The translations under genes and the position numbers were made by a program. Shown here piece after piece: positions 1 to 5,975 of a stretch of DNA of 7,563 bases. Numbering within the stretch: position 1 is the first letter of the stretch; every line of letters begins with the position of its first letter. This DNA comes from Deltaproteobacteria bacterium (lineage in GTDB: Bacteria > Myxococcota_A > Polyangia > HGW-17). The notes under the pieces are model-generated. The model saw nothing but the letters and a program-made list of their open reading frames with translations, was not told the DNA's origin and searched no databases. The DNA lies in assembly GCA_003249585.1 (NCBI GenBank), contig QKIM01000105.1, forward strand, positions 1 through 7,563, in the 5' to 3' direction.

Positions 1-197
1 AGGACCACCGCCGCCTTGTCGAGGCCGATGCGATAGCCCTCCTTGATCTTGAGCTCGATCTCGCCGTTCCACAGGCTGTAGGGCGAACGGGCGAGGGCCT
101 TCCAGCGGGTCATGCTCCGCTTCAGTCCGGCGTGGGCGCCTGTCATGGGGAGCACGAAAGAGAGCACGAGGGCGACAAACAGGGTATTGAGCTTCAT
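1..197 (-). CDS. Exported protein of unknown function (N-terminal part only)
   Basis: Only the first 65 codons are inside the window; the gene continues past the left edge. The start ATG (197-195) is preceded by GGAGG five bases upstream. The product opens with a clear Sec signal peptide: MKLN, a hydrophobic core LFVALVLSFVLP, then a cleavage-like site MTGAHA before GLKRS. There is no lipobox cysteine, so the protein is probably periplasmic, secreted or outer-membrane. The visible mature part (ending in YRIGLDKAAVVL) matches no family I recognise. A 137-base gap separates it from the upstream lipoprotein gene on the same strand. That gap holds a weak promoter-like pair on the minus strand (TTTGCC at 243-238, 17-base spacer, TATGCT at 220-215), so it may be transcribed separately. 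The reading frame and export signal are well supported; the function is unknown. Confidence 0.8.
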   Translation of the reverse strand, partial: MKLNTLFVALVLSFVLPMTGAHAGLKRSMTRWKALARSPYSLWNGEIELKIKEGYRIGLDKAAVV

Positions 198-334
198 GGG
201 TACCTCCGGCCAAAAGCATACCCGCCCTTTCCCCCAGGGCAAACAAGAATTTGCCGGTTCATCGGATATCACCCCGGAGCGCTCGTCCCGGCGTCATTTG
301 GCAGGGGGCTGCAGCCAACCCTGGGCACGCATTC

Positions 335-1420
335 TCACCGAGAGCGTTCGGGAACGAAGGCGGCTCTCTTTTCAAAGGCTTTGCGCAGGGAATCGCGTTC
401 CTTCCCGGGACCCGGCAGCTTGATCCACCCGCCAACGGCATATCCCTTGGGGAGCCTGGGAGCGAGGCTCTTCAGGAAAGAGGGCGGGACCTGGCTCTTG
501 AGACCAATGGCCGGGAGCGAATCGAGGTACACCTTCACCGTGCGCTCCGTGCGCTCAAGGGGCGTGATCTCTTCCATCGGACTGCCGGGTTCACTGGTCT
601 GTGAGATGTATTCCGTGACCGTGACCCCATAGGTCAGCACCAGCTGCGTCCTGTTGTGCTTCCCGGTGAAGGCGAGCCGGGCGTCCACGAGCTTCGCCGC
701 CTTGAAGACGGTTTTGGCGGTCTTGCCGTCCTCGAGTTTCTCCGTCGCCTCGTATTTCGTCCTGGCCAGCTTCTCCGCCTGGGCTCCGGCAGCCTCGAGA
801 GCGTCCAGGAACTGGATCTCCAGCGCCTGCTGCTTCGCCACGGACAGAACCAGGATCACCCTCCCCGTCAGGTCCTTGCGCTGGAAATTACGGTCCGCAT
901 CGTATCCCTGCCCCTCTGTCCACGCCTCGCGGTTGGTCAGGATAAACGAAGCGCCCAGACTCCCCGTGATGCACAGTGAGTTCTTGTATTCCATAAGCGG
1001 ACCGGGGAACCGCGTGGTGATCGAGGTGATGGCCTTTGTTTTTCCCGTGGCGAGGCTGGTCACCTCGGGGACCACGACTTCATGCTCCCGTGAGACCCCT
1101 TCCCAGTCTGTCGCCTTCATGTTTTTGAATCCCCTCTGCACCTTGACCAGTTGATGGGCATCGACGGTATAGATCCCCTCACGGCTCAGGAGGATGTCCA
1201 CCCCGGCGCCTGTCTGGCGCAGAAGGTAGGTGGCCATCGTCTGCTTTTTAGTCGCGCAGGCGTCCTTCACCACCCACACGAGGTACTGATCCCCAGGTGG
1301 CGGCGCGGCCTTCCTGGGAATGGCAGGCTCCGGCGCCTTTTTCACCGAAACCTGTGCATTCCCTTGTGTACAGGAGAGCAGCAGGACGCTGCCCAAAACC
1401 ATTTGAGCGATGCTGTGCAT
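335..1420 (-). CDS. Putative lipoprotein of unknown function, 361 aa
   Basis: The chosen start (ATG 1420-1418) gives MHSIAQMVLGSVLLLSC, a type II signal peptide with cysteine 17 as the likely lipidated residue, and has GAGG six bases upstream. An in-frame ATG at 1459 overlaps the stop of the preceding gene (TAATG). It would add 13 residues (MEFGGLPEKTRLT) before the signal peptide, so it is less likely. After the lipobox comes a Pro/Ala/Lys linker (KKAPEPAIPRKAAPPP), then a mixed domain with two further cysteines (DAC, SLC). An Ala/Glu/Lys-rich stretch follows (around LDALEAAGAQAEKLARTKYE), and the C-terminus is basic. I recognise no named domain. The gene lies 38 bases downstream of the beta-helix lipoprotein gene and is probably co-transcribed with it, so both may act at the same membrane surface. 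Coding status and lipoprotein nature are well supported; the role is unknown. Confidence 0.82.
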   Translation of the reverse strand: MHSIAQMVLGSVLLLSCTQGNAQVSVKKAPEPAIPRKAAPPPGDQYLVWVVKDACATKKQTMATYLLRQTGAGVDILLSREGIYTVDAHQLVKVQRGFKNMKATDWEGVSREHEVVVPEVTSLATGKTKAITSITTRFPGPLMEYKNSLCITGSLGASFILTNREAWTEGQGYDADRNFQRKDLTGRVILVLSVAKQQALEIQFLDALEAAGAQAEKLARTKYEATEKLEDGKTAKTVFKAAKLVDARLAFTGKHNRTQLVLTYGVTVTEYISQTSEPGSPMEEITPLERTERTVKVYLDSLPAIGLKSQVPPSFLKSLAPRLPKGYAVGGWIKLPGPGKERDSLRKAFEKRAAFVPERSR

Positions 1421-1458
1421 GGTCAACCTCGTTTTTTCCGGTAAACCGCCAAACTCCA

Positions 1459-2889
1459 TTACAGGCTACCCAGGTCGCAGGGGTCTGAGATGAGGACGAA
1501 GACGTTGAAGGCATTCCCCGTGGACCATGCGATGTCATCGGGCTCGCCCACGGGTGTGACGGGCATGAGGAGGTTCATCATCAGCGTGACCTCGGCGCCG
1601 TCGTAGACCCCGTTTGCGATGGGGCCGCCGAAGAAATTCTGGGCGTCGCGGATGATATAGGGGGCCCCCGGTTCCAGCACCCCCGAGAGATCCACGTTCA
1701 CGGAATCGAGGTCCTCCCAGTTGTAGACCACGATGTGGGCCCGCCCCGGCTCGTACCGGTTGGGCCGGATGAAGACCACGTTCTCGGTGGGGTCACCTTC
1801 GGAGTAGGTGTTGTCCGGATGATCGGCGGGATCCACCCCCTCCACGGCGCCGATGAAGGTGTTCCCCTCCATGGTGATGGAGTCCCACTCGTCGAGGAAG
1901 ATGGTGCTCCCCACGAGGTAGTTGTCCTCGAGGGAGACGGAGCCGTTCTCGGGGGCGCTCCAGCCAAGCCGCGTGTCCCGATCGCTGTGGTTGGGCGCCC
2001 AGCCCATGTTCTCCCGCAGGGTGATGGCGTCGACGGGGTGGCTGCCGTTGTGCCCCACGAGGCACCCGTCCACCAGCTTCTTGCCCGGGGCGCCGTTGAG
2101 GAACCACACGTTCCCGATGTAGTCGAACCCCTGGACCCAGTTGCGGTCCGTCTCGCTGTACTCGTGGATCCCGAAGCCGTAGGCCGAGAAGAACATGTTC
2201 TCCTCGAGGAGCATCCTCGAGTCGCGGTTGGTGAGGTAGACGTGGTGCCCGTGGCCGCGGTCCGTGTCCAGCCAGCCGTTGTTGTAGAAGAGGCAGCCGT
2301 GGAGCTCCACGAAGGTGCCCTCCTGGACGTCGTCGGTGAGCTGGCCGCCCGAGATCCCCACACCCACGTCATGGACGATGAGGTTCTGCAGAGAGATGTG
2401 GTCGCCCCCGGCCCAGATTCCCGTGGGACGAGCGCTGCGGCGGTCCGGGGAGGAGTTGGTGAGCTCCAGCCCACGGAAGACCGACCAGCTGTGGTAGATC
2501 TGCAGCACCGGATCGTCTTCGCCGACGTTGTCCAGGGTCACGCGGTCCCCGGGCCAGGCCGAGACGATCACGGGCTGCCCCTCGGCGCCGTCGAGTTTGG
2601 CGACCCAGGCGCCCCGGTAGGTGCCGCCGTGGACCCAGATGGTGTCCCCCGGGAGCACCACACCGGGGTGGCGCAGGGCCGTGTCCAGATCCCAGGGGTT
2701 CTCCAGAGAGCCGTCCCCGGCCGATGTCCCGTCCACGGTGACGTGGTACCCCGTGGAGGTGTCCAGATCGGCGCAGGTGACCACGGGGAGCCGGATGTCC
2801 ACGTCGGGGACGGGGTACCCGGTCCCCTTCGCGGAGGAGGAGCACCCGGCGAGGAAAAGGAGAAGGACGATGAGGAGGCGGTACTGCAT
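1459..2889 (-). CDS. Right-handed parallel beta-helix lipoprotein (pectate-lyase-like fold), 476 aa
   Basis: The start at 2889 gives MQYRLLIVLLLFLAGCSSS, a textbook lipobox (LAGC, lipid on Cys16), with GGAG seven bases upstream. A TTG farther upstream would only add an unlikely leader. After a short linker comes the N-terminal cap typical of beta-helix proteins: VDGTSAGDGSLENPWDL, then LPGDTIWVHGGTYRG (about residues 52-95). Asn/Gly-rich coils follow, such as ISLQNLIVHDVG, VELHGCLFYNNG, MLLEENMFFSAYG, ITLRENMGW and ITMEGNTFIG. The last ~90 residues (IVVYNWEDLDSVNVDLSG...AQNFFGGPIANG) look like the beta-rich C-terminal domain seen in other large beta-helix proteins. Members of this fold often bind or cleave polysaccharides; I cannot assign catalytic residues or a substrate here, so an enzyme name is not justified. 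It is probably anchored in the outer membrane or exposed at the surface. It is the first gene of the minus-strand operon. Confidence 0.9.
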   Translation of the reverse strand: MQYRLLIVLLLFLAGCSSSAKGTGYPVPDVDIRLPVVTCADLDTSTGYHVTVDGTSAGDGSLENPWDLDTALRHPGVVLPGDTIWVHGGTYRGAWVAKLDGAEGQPVIVSAWPGDRVTLDNVGEDDPVLQIYHSWSVFRGLELTNSSPDRRSARPTGIWAGGDHISLQNLIVHDVGVGISGGQLTDDVQEGTFVELHGCLFYNNGWLDTDRGHGHHVYLTNRDSRMLLEENMFFSAYGFGIHEYSETDRNWVQGFDYIGNVWFLNGAPGKKLVDGCLVGHNGSHPVDAITLRENMGWAPNHSDRDTRLGWSAPENGSVSLEDNYLVGSTIFLDEWDSITMEGNTFIGAVEGVDPADHPDNTYSEGDPTENVVFIRPNRYEPGRAHIVVYNWEDLDSVNVDLSGVLEPGAPYIIRDAQNFFGGPIANGVYDGAEVTLMMNLLMPVTPVGEPDDIAWSTGNAFNVFVLISDPCDLGSL

Positions 2890-3133
2890 GCTGGTTCTCC
2901 AGGCGCCCCTCCCCCGAGGATATCCCAGGGTCACGGGCGCCCGGGGATTGTACCACATCATGCGCAAGGTGCGGTATTTCTGTTATGCTCGATCGGAAGA
3001 TTTCCCGCCCACACGGGGGCATGGACAGGGACTCCCCCTGACCCTGCGATGTACATTATACTTTACATTTTTCCCGTCTGTGACACGATGATCTCCAAGG
3101 GCGCGCGAAGAGCGCACCCCGCACCGGAGCCCC
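2890..3133. promoter_or_regulatory. Divergent control region between the beta-helix operon and the regulator operon
   Basis: This 244-base gene-free stretch must carry promoters for both directions. For the minus strand I see two candidates. One is TATAAT at 3060-3055 with GTCACA 18 bases upstream (3084-3079), giving a leader of about 160 bases. The other is an isolated TACAAT at 2952-2947 with no good -35, giving a leader of about 50 bases. For the plus strand, TTTACA (3062-3067) could be a -35, but no convincing -10 follows at the usual distance (CACGAT at 16 bases and GATGAT at 19 bases are weak). The dyad at 3049-3068 overlaps both the minus-strand -10 and the plus-strand -35. That is where a regulator could act on both directions. 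Transcription start sites are inferred from sequence only. Confidence 0.5.
3049..3068. promoter_or_regulatory. Putative operator, ATGTA-N10-TACAT dyad
   Basis: The 20 bases ATGTACATTATACTTTACAT form an imperfect palindrome in which 8 of 10 position pairs are complementary, with perfect five-base outer arms. It lies 66 bases upstream of the XRE regulator start, in an AT-rich patch that stands out from its GC-rich surroundings. The size and symmetry suit a dimeric helix-turn-helix protein. Related sequences occur upstream of the small lipoprotein gene (15 and 14 of 20 bases identical). Autoregulation by the adjacent regulator is the natural inference but is not shown. Confidence 0.5.
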
Positions 3134-3379
3134 ATGGGAAGCCTTCGCAGCAAACTGATCATCGAGAACACCATCCACGTCCAGCGCGCCATCCGCCGCA
3201 TCACGCAGCAGCAGCTGGCCGACGCCGTGGGGGTGACCCGCGCCACCATCGTCGCCCTGGAGAAGGGCAACTACAATCCCTCGCTGGATCTTGCCTTCCG
3301 GCTCGCCCTCTACTTCGAGGTCGACCTCGGCGAGCTGTTCACCGTCAAAGGAGAGCGGGATGAGCTACACAAAGATTAA
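3134..3379 (+). CDS. Small XRE-family helix-turn-helix transcriptional regulator, 81 aa
   Basis: The protein is almost entirely one XRE/Cro-type DNA-binding domain. The core runs from about residue 24 to 70: [20 protein letters not shown] is helix 2, turn and recognition helix, followed by [20 protein letters not shown] and [10 protein letters not shown]. This resembles the short YozG-like regulators, which have no ligand domain and are commonly encoded next to a small multi-pass membrane protein. The N-terminus is about ten residues longer than usual, but the ATG at 3134 is the only in-frame Met and has GGAG four bases upstream. The C-terminus overlaps the membrane-protein gene by 20 bases, so the two are translationally linked. 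The dyad at 3049-3068 is a likely autoregulatory site. The fold assignment is firm; the targets and signal are inferred. Confidence 0.93.
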   Translation: MGSLRSKLIIENTIHVQRAIRRITQQQLADAVGVTRATIVALEKGNYNPSLDLAFRLALYFEVDLGELFTVKGERDELHKD

Positions 3380-3968
3380 CCACTTCATCGCCCGGTACCT
3401 GGCCTGGGCCAGCCCCTTTGTGGTCATCCTGCTGGTGGTGAGCGCGCTGATCATGGGCAGCGGGAAGCAGGGCACTGCGGCCGGCGTCGTCCTCGACGTG
3501 CTGGGGATCCATTTCCTCATCTGGCTGGCATTGCTCCTGTATTTCCTGGTCACCCTCCTCATCTCCTCCTCCATGCGGGAGATGATCCTCACCCGGGTGG
3601 CCCGCATCCGCGAGCGTGACGAGCGTGAAGAGCTCATCACGGGCCAGGCGACACGGGCCTCCTGGCTGGCCACCTTCGCCCTCCTCATCTTCCTCTTCCT
3701 GGTCTCGGGGCTGCAGGTCAGCGTCCAGGAGCAGCCCCCCGCCGAGGCCGGCGCCAGGCCCCGGCGCTCCGTCTCCGTAGGCTACCGGTTCTCCCTGCTG
3801 CAGCCCACCACCCGGGCCGGCGCGTGGCCGCCACGCGCGGCGGCGAGCCGCACCCTCTTCTCCTTCTCGGGCGTCGCCCTCTCCAATGGCGCCATGCTCC
3901 TCGTGCTCCTCTTCTGGCACGTCCTCACGCTCCACCTGTTTTCTCGAAAGATTGCACGGAATTGTTGA
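3360..3968 (+). CDS. Four-helix integral membrane protein paired with the XRE regulator, 202 aa
   Basis: The start ATG (3360) lies inside the end of the regulator gene and has a strong AAGGAG six bases upstream. Four hydrophobic segments are visible, at about residues 15-33, 44-68, 102-122 and 172-194. Positive charges in the N-terminus (KINHFIARY), in the loop between helices 2 and 3, and at the C-terminus (SRKIARN) suggest that both ends and that loop are cytoplasmic. The loop carries [20 protein letters not shown] (82-101), which resembles the DER-containing motif of DUF2178-like membrane proteins often paired with small XRE regulators; this comparison is from memory. Between helices 3 and 4 lies a loop of about 50 residues, rich in Ala, Pro and Arg, predicted to face the periplasm. 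A role as signal sensor or partner of the regulator is inferred from gene order. No enzymatic motif is visible. Confidence 0.88.
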   Translation: MSYTKINHFIARYLAWASPFVVILLVVSALIMGSGKQGTAAGVVLDVLGIHFLIWLALLLYFLVTLLISSSMREMILTRVARIRERDEREELITGQATRASWLATFALLIFLFLVSGLQVSVQEQPPAEAGARPRRSVSVGYRFSLLQPTTRAGAWPPRAAASRTLFSFSGVALSNGAMLLVLLFWHVLTLHLFSRKIARNC

Positions 3969-3983
3969 TGGCTTCCCGCCAAT

Positions 3984-4024
3984 ATGTAAAATAAAATATT
4001 CATTCTGTATAATGTACTTTACTT
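3984..4024. promoter_or_regulatory. Two tandem operator-like elements upstream of the small lipoprotein gene
   Basis: Two 20-base elements, 3984-4003 (ATGTAAAATAAAATATTCAT) and 4005-4024 (CTGTATAATGTACTTTACTT), match the dyad at 3049-3068 at 14 and 15 of 20 positions. Their centres are exactly 21 bases apart, two helical turns, so dimers bound to both would lie on one face of the DNA. Each is less symmetric than the site near the regulator (6 and 5 of 10 pairs). The block is sharply AT-rich within GC-rich DNA. Part of the similarity could reflect AT-richness and promoter elements rather than operator function. Confidence 0.42.
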
Positions 4025-4046
4025 TTGGTCACCGACACCCTATCTT
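3985..4046 (+). promoter_or_regulatory. Promoter region of the small lipoprotein gene (two overlapping candidates)
   Basis: Two sigma70-like pairs fit. The first is TGTAAA (3985-3990), a 17-base spacer, and a perfect TATAAT (4008-4013). The second is TTTACT (4018-4023), a 17-base spacer, and TATCTT (4041-4046). The first has the better -10, the second the better -35. Both overlap the operator-like elements, which would let a bound regulator block polymerase. The leader would be about 45-80 bases before the ATG at 4098. Confidence 0.45.
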
Positions 4047-4097
4047 GACGACATGGAGAGAACCCCCCGCGGGCCCTTGCCCGGAAAGGAGCATCCC

Positions 4098-4541
4098 ATG
4101 TCCCTCCGTCTACTCCCCCTCGCGTTTCTCGTCGCCATCCAGGCCGGTTGTGCATCCGGCGTCTTCACCCCCCAGGGCAGACCTCCCGTGATCACCCTGC
4201 GGCAGCTCGAGGCCGACCGGGCGCACTGGGGCGAGGTCCTCAAAAAGCAGCAGCGCCTGATTCTCTCCCTGAAGAAGGGGGACCGCCTCCCCCTGGACCT
4301 GACCGTGGACTCTCCCCTGGTCACCCTCACGGTCCGAGACAAGCTGGTGGTCGCCCGTGACACCTGTGTGTATATCTCCCGCCGTTCCGTCGCACTGAGC
4401 CCGGACTGTCGGCGGTTCGCGCTCCTGGGCAAGGGCCGGGCCCTGAAGAAGCTGTTCGGCCTCGGGAAGGGGAGCGTCTCCATCGGGCTCTCCGTAAATG
4501 ACACGGGGGTCCACCTCCCCGTCCGGATCGTTTCCAGGTGA
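4098..4541 (+). CDS. Small putative lipoprotein of unknown function, 147 aa
   Basis: The start ATG (4098) has AAGGAG six bases upstream and gives MSLRLLPLAFLVAIQAGC, a signal peptide with a lipobox-like end (Q-A-G-C18; Gln at -3 is not the usual residue). An upstream in-frame ATG at 4053 would place 15 polar residues before the signal peptide and is rejected. The mature part has a short charged helix-like segment (LRQLEADRAHWGEVLKKQQ). A beta-rich stretch with alternating hydrophobic residues follows (RLPLDLTVDSPLVTLTV), including two cysteines (DTC, PDC). Near the end is a Lys/Gly/Leu-rich segment (ALLGKGRALKKLFGLGKG). I recognise no family. The upstream region carries elements related to the dyad before the XRE regulator, so this gene is a candidate member of that regulon. 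It may be the effector at the membrane, but this is inference. Confidence 0.8.
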   Translation: MSLRLLPLAFLVAIQAGCASGVFTPQGRPPVITLRQLEADRAHWGEVLKKQQRLILSLKKGDRLPLDLTVDSPLVTLTVRDKLVVARDTCVYISRRSVALSPDCRRFALLGKGRALKKLFGLGKGSVSIGLSVNDTGVHLPVRIVSR

Positions 4542-4554
4542 GTCGCCTTGCCCC

Positions 4555-4617
4555 TTGAACCTGTCCTCACGATGTGCCACACTTGGCTGAACGACCGCAC
4601 CCCGGACCACCGTGGTC
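4555..4617 (+). promoter_or_regulatory. Weak promoter and 13-base inverted repeat before the cysteine-rich lipoprotein gene
   Basis: TTGAAC (4555-4560), a 17-base spacer and CACACT (4578-4583) form a weak sigma70-like pair. Downstream, 4605-4617 reads GACCAC-C-GTGGTC, a perfect inverted repeat with a single-base centre, ending 17 bases before the ATG at 4635. It could be an operator just after the transcription start. Its one-base centre makes a stable RNA hairpin unlikely without opening the innermost pairs. The promoter is low confidence; the inverted repeat is directly visible. Confidence 0.35.
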
Positions 4618-4634
4618 GACATCCAGGAGGACCC

Positions 4635-5681
4635 ATGCGCACCATCCTTGCTCTGTTCACGCTCATCCTCGCCTTCGGCTGTACGTCGGAGGTCGTCAAA
4701 AACGACAACTGCGGCGACGGCGTGCTGGACTCCGGCGAAGAATGTGACGACAACGAGTTCGGCGGCGCGACCTGCGAGAACTTCGGATACTACGGCGGCA
4801 CCATCTATTGTTCCATCGGCTGCACCATCGACAAGTCCGCCTGCGTCGCCGTGGGCCGCTGCGGCGACGGCATCATCCAGTACAGTGAAGGCGAAGAGTG
4901 TGATGGATCGAACTTCGGCAACGCCACCTGCCTGGACGAGGGCTATTCCGCCGGTGAGCTGGCTTGCGACGACAGCTGCAAACTCATCATAGACGGCTGC
5001 AATTCCCAGTGCACCGTGGATCAAATCTTCTTCAACTCCCCCAACCCCAACTGTGCGCCCACGAGCCAGTGTGTCATCGACGCCACCGGGATGCTCGAAC
5101 ACACCTTCTCCCTGTCCTGCGTCCCCGAGGAGGACTTCGCCGATGTCCTCTACTACAGTCCCTGCGGGGACACTCCGCAGCCCTGTCCTCACGGCGCCAT
5201 ATGCGCGCCCATCCTTGGACGTTCGTTGTGCATGCCCCTGTGCCACGGCATCTACAACCCCGTCTGCCCCTCCAACGGGGTCTGCGTGGTCGAGGCCGAC
5301 GCCGCCGACGGCAACACCGGCCTGTGCTTCCGCCCCGACGTGTGCGATCCCATCATGGACACGGGCTGCAATACTCTCCTGACGAACAAGCACTGCTACC
5401 TGCTCGACGATGAGGGCCACGGGCTGTGCATGGACTTCACCAATCCAGAGCTGGGAATCTCCGGCGACGGTGATCTCCCCACCCACGGGGAGGACTGCAG
5501 GACCCTCTCCGGTGAGTACGACGCCTGTCAGGCGGGGAACGTCTGCCTCTCCTACCTGTTCATCGGGCTCCCCGATCGTTGTGCCCGGCTGTGCCACCCC
5601 GGCAGCGACGCCGAGTGCGACACGGGAGAGACCTGCATCAGCATCGGCGTAGGCTGGCTCGGCGCCTGCTTTGCCCAGTAG
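4635..5681 (+). CDS. Cysteine-rich putative lipoprotein with two Myxococcus-type repeats, 348 aa
   Basis: The start ATG (4635) has AGGAGG four bases upstream and gives MRTILALFTLILAFGC, a signal peptide with a slightly atypical lipobox (A-F-G-C16). Two tandem repeats follow. Residues 26-70 begin CGDGVLDSGEECDD and 76-122 begin CGDGIIQYSEGEECDG; both continue with a C-x11-C-x3-C-x6-C spacing. This is the Myxococcus cysteine-rich repeat (TIGR02232/DUF4215-like), found mostly in surface proteins of Myxococcota. The remaining ~225 residues also hold regularly spaced cysteine pairs (PCPHGAICAP, RSLCMPLC, GVCVVEAD, GNVCLSYL, GETCISIG) without the CGDG signature. There are about 37 cysteines in all, implying many disulfides in an oxidising compartment. 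A structural or adhesive role at the cell surface is likely; no enzymatic motif is visible. Confidence 0.9.
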   Translation: MRTILALFTLILAFGCTSEVVKNDNCGDGVLDSGEECDDNEFGGATCENFGYYGGTIYCSIGCTIDKSACVAVGRCGDGIIQYSEGEECDGSNFGNATCLDEGYSAGELACDDSCKLIIDGCNSQCTVDQIFFNSPNPNCAPTSQCVIDATGMLEHTFSLSCVPEEDFADVLYYSPCGDTPQPCPHGAICAPILGRSLCMPLCHGIYNPVCPSNGVCVVEADAADGNTGLCFRPDVCDPIMDTGCNTLLTNKHCYLLDDEGHGLCMDFTNPELGISGDGDLPTHGEDCRTLSGEYDACQAGNVCLSYLFIGLPDRCARLCHPGSDAECDTGETCISIGVGWLGACFAQ

Positions 5682-5906
5682 CGTTCGGCGCCCCTCAGTT
5701 TTCCTCACACACCGCCACCTGTGAATCTCCTGCGGATTCGATACGTCTCGGACAATGACACCGGTCCTTTGGGGTCTTCCCCGTGGGGAAAACAGGATAC
5801 ACCCGCACAGGAGTGTTTGTTTCCACACCGGTTTTTTATCTACTGCCGATATTGGAGGTATCGTGAAATGCATAACCAACCCCAAAGCGGGGATCGGGGA
5901 CGGGCG

Positions 5907-5929
5907 CTGGCCTCGATCTCACAGGCCAG
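5907..5929. repeat. Perfect 7-bp inverted repeat (possible hairpin)
   Basis: CTGGCCT and AGGCCAG are separated by CGATCTCAC, giving a perfect seven-pair stem with a nine-base loop. It ends 18 bases before the TTGACA box of the next promoter. There is no T-run on either side, so it is not a typical intrinsic terminator for the gene ending at 5681. It could be an operator or part of a folded RNA. Confidence 0.4.
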
Positions 5930-5947
5930 AAGGCCGGGTCCGGAGAC

Positions 5948-5975
5948 TTGACATTCTCTTTTTCCCACCTATATT
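5948..5975 (+). promoter_or_regulatory. Near-consensus sigma70 promoter for the outer-membrane protein gene
   Basis: TTGACA (5948-5953) is a perfect -35. A 16-base spacer and TATATT (5970-5975, five of six consensus bases) follow. This is the best promoter in the window and suits a highly expressed outer-membrane protein. Transcription would start near 5982, leaving a leader of about 118 bases. The leader contains TTCATTGG twice at a ten-base period (6005-6012, 6015-6022) and a possible GGCTCT/AGAGCC stem (5989-5994 with 6038-6043). Confidence 0.7.

Noticed and set aside
271..289. CCGG...CCGG inverted repeat with internal GAGCGCTC as a terminator after the minus-strand operon
   Set aside because: The stem is only four clean pairs and is not followed by a T-run on the minus strand, so it is not a credible intrinsic terminator.
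1735..3363. Plus-strand open frame of 542 codons antisense to the beta-helix gene
   Set aside because: It is very rich in Val, Gly, Pro, Asp and His with no domain, and it runs through the divergent control region and the regulator gene in another frame. The minus-strand beta-helix protein has a signal peptide and fold motifs, so this frame is a by-product of high GC.
4110..5885. Minus-strand open frame of 591 codons antisense to two lipoprotein genes
   Set aside because: The composition is low-complexity (Val, Ala, Gly, Asp), with no motif or plausible start. It spans two well-supported plus-strand genes and their intergenic gap.
5860..5950. Cyclic-di-GMP (GEMM) riboswitch before the outer-membrane protein gene
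   Set aside because: Some GGGG/CAAAG elements recall the class, but the conserved core sequences are absent. The inverted repeats also lie upstream of the promoter rather than in the gene's leader.
5868..5951. 27-codon frame (MHNQPQSGDRGRALASISQA...) with GGAGG nine bases upstream
   Set aside because: It is short, has no conserved feature, and its stop lies inside the TTGACA box of the next promoter. A GTG at 5863 in another frame also shares the GGAGG. It is not supported without conservation data.
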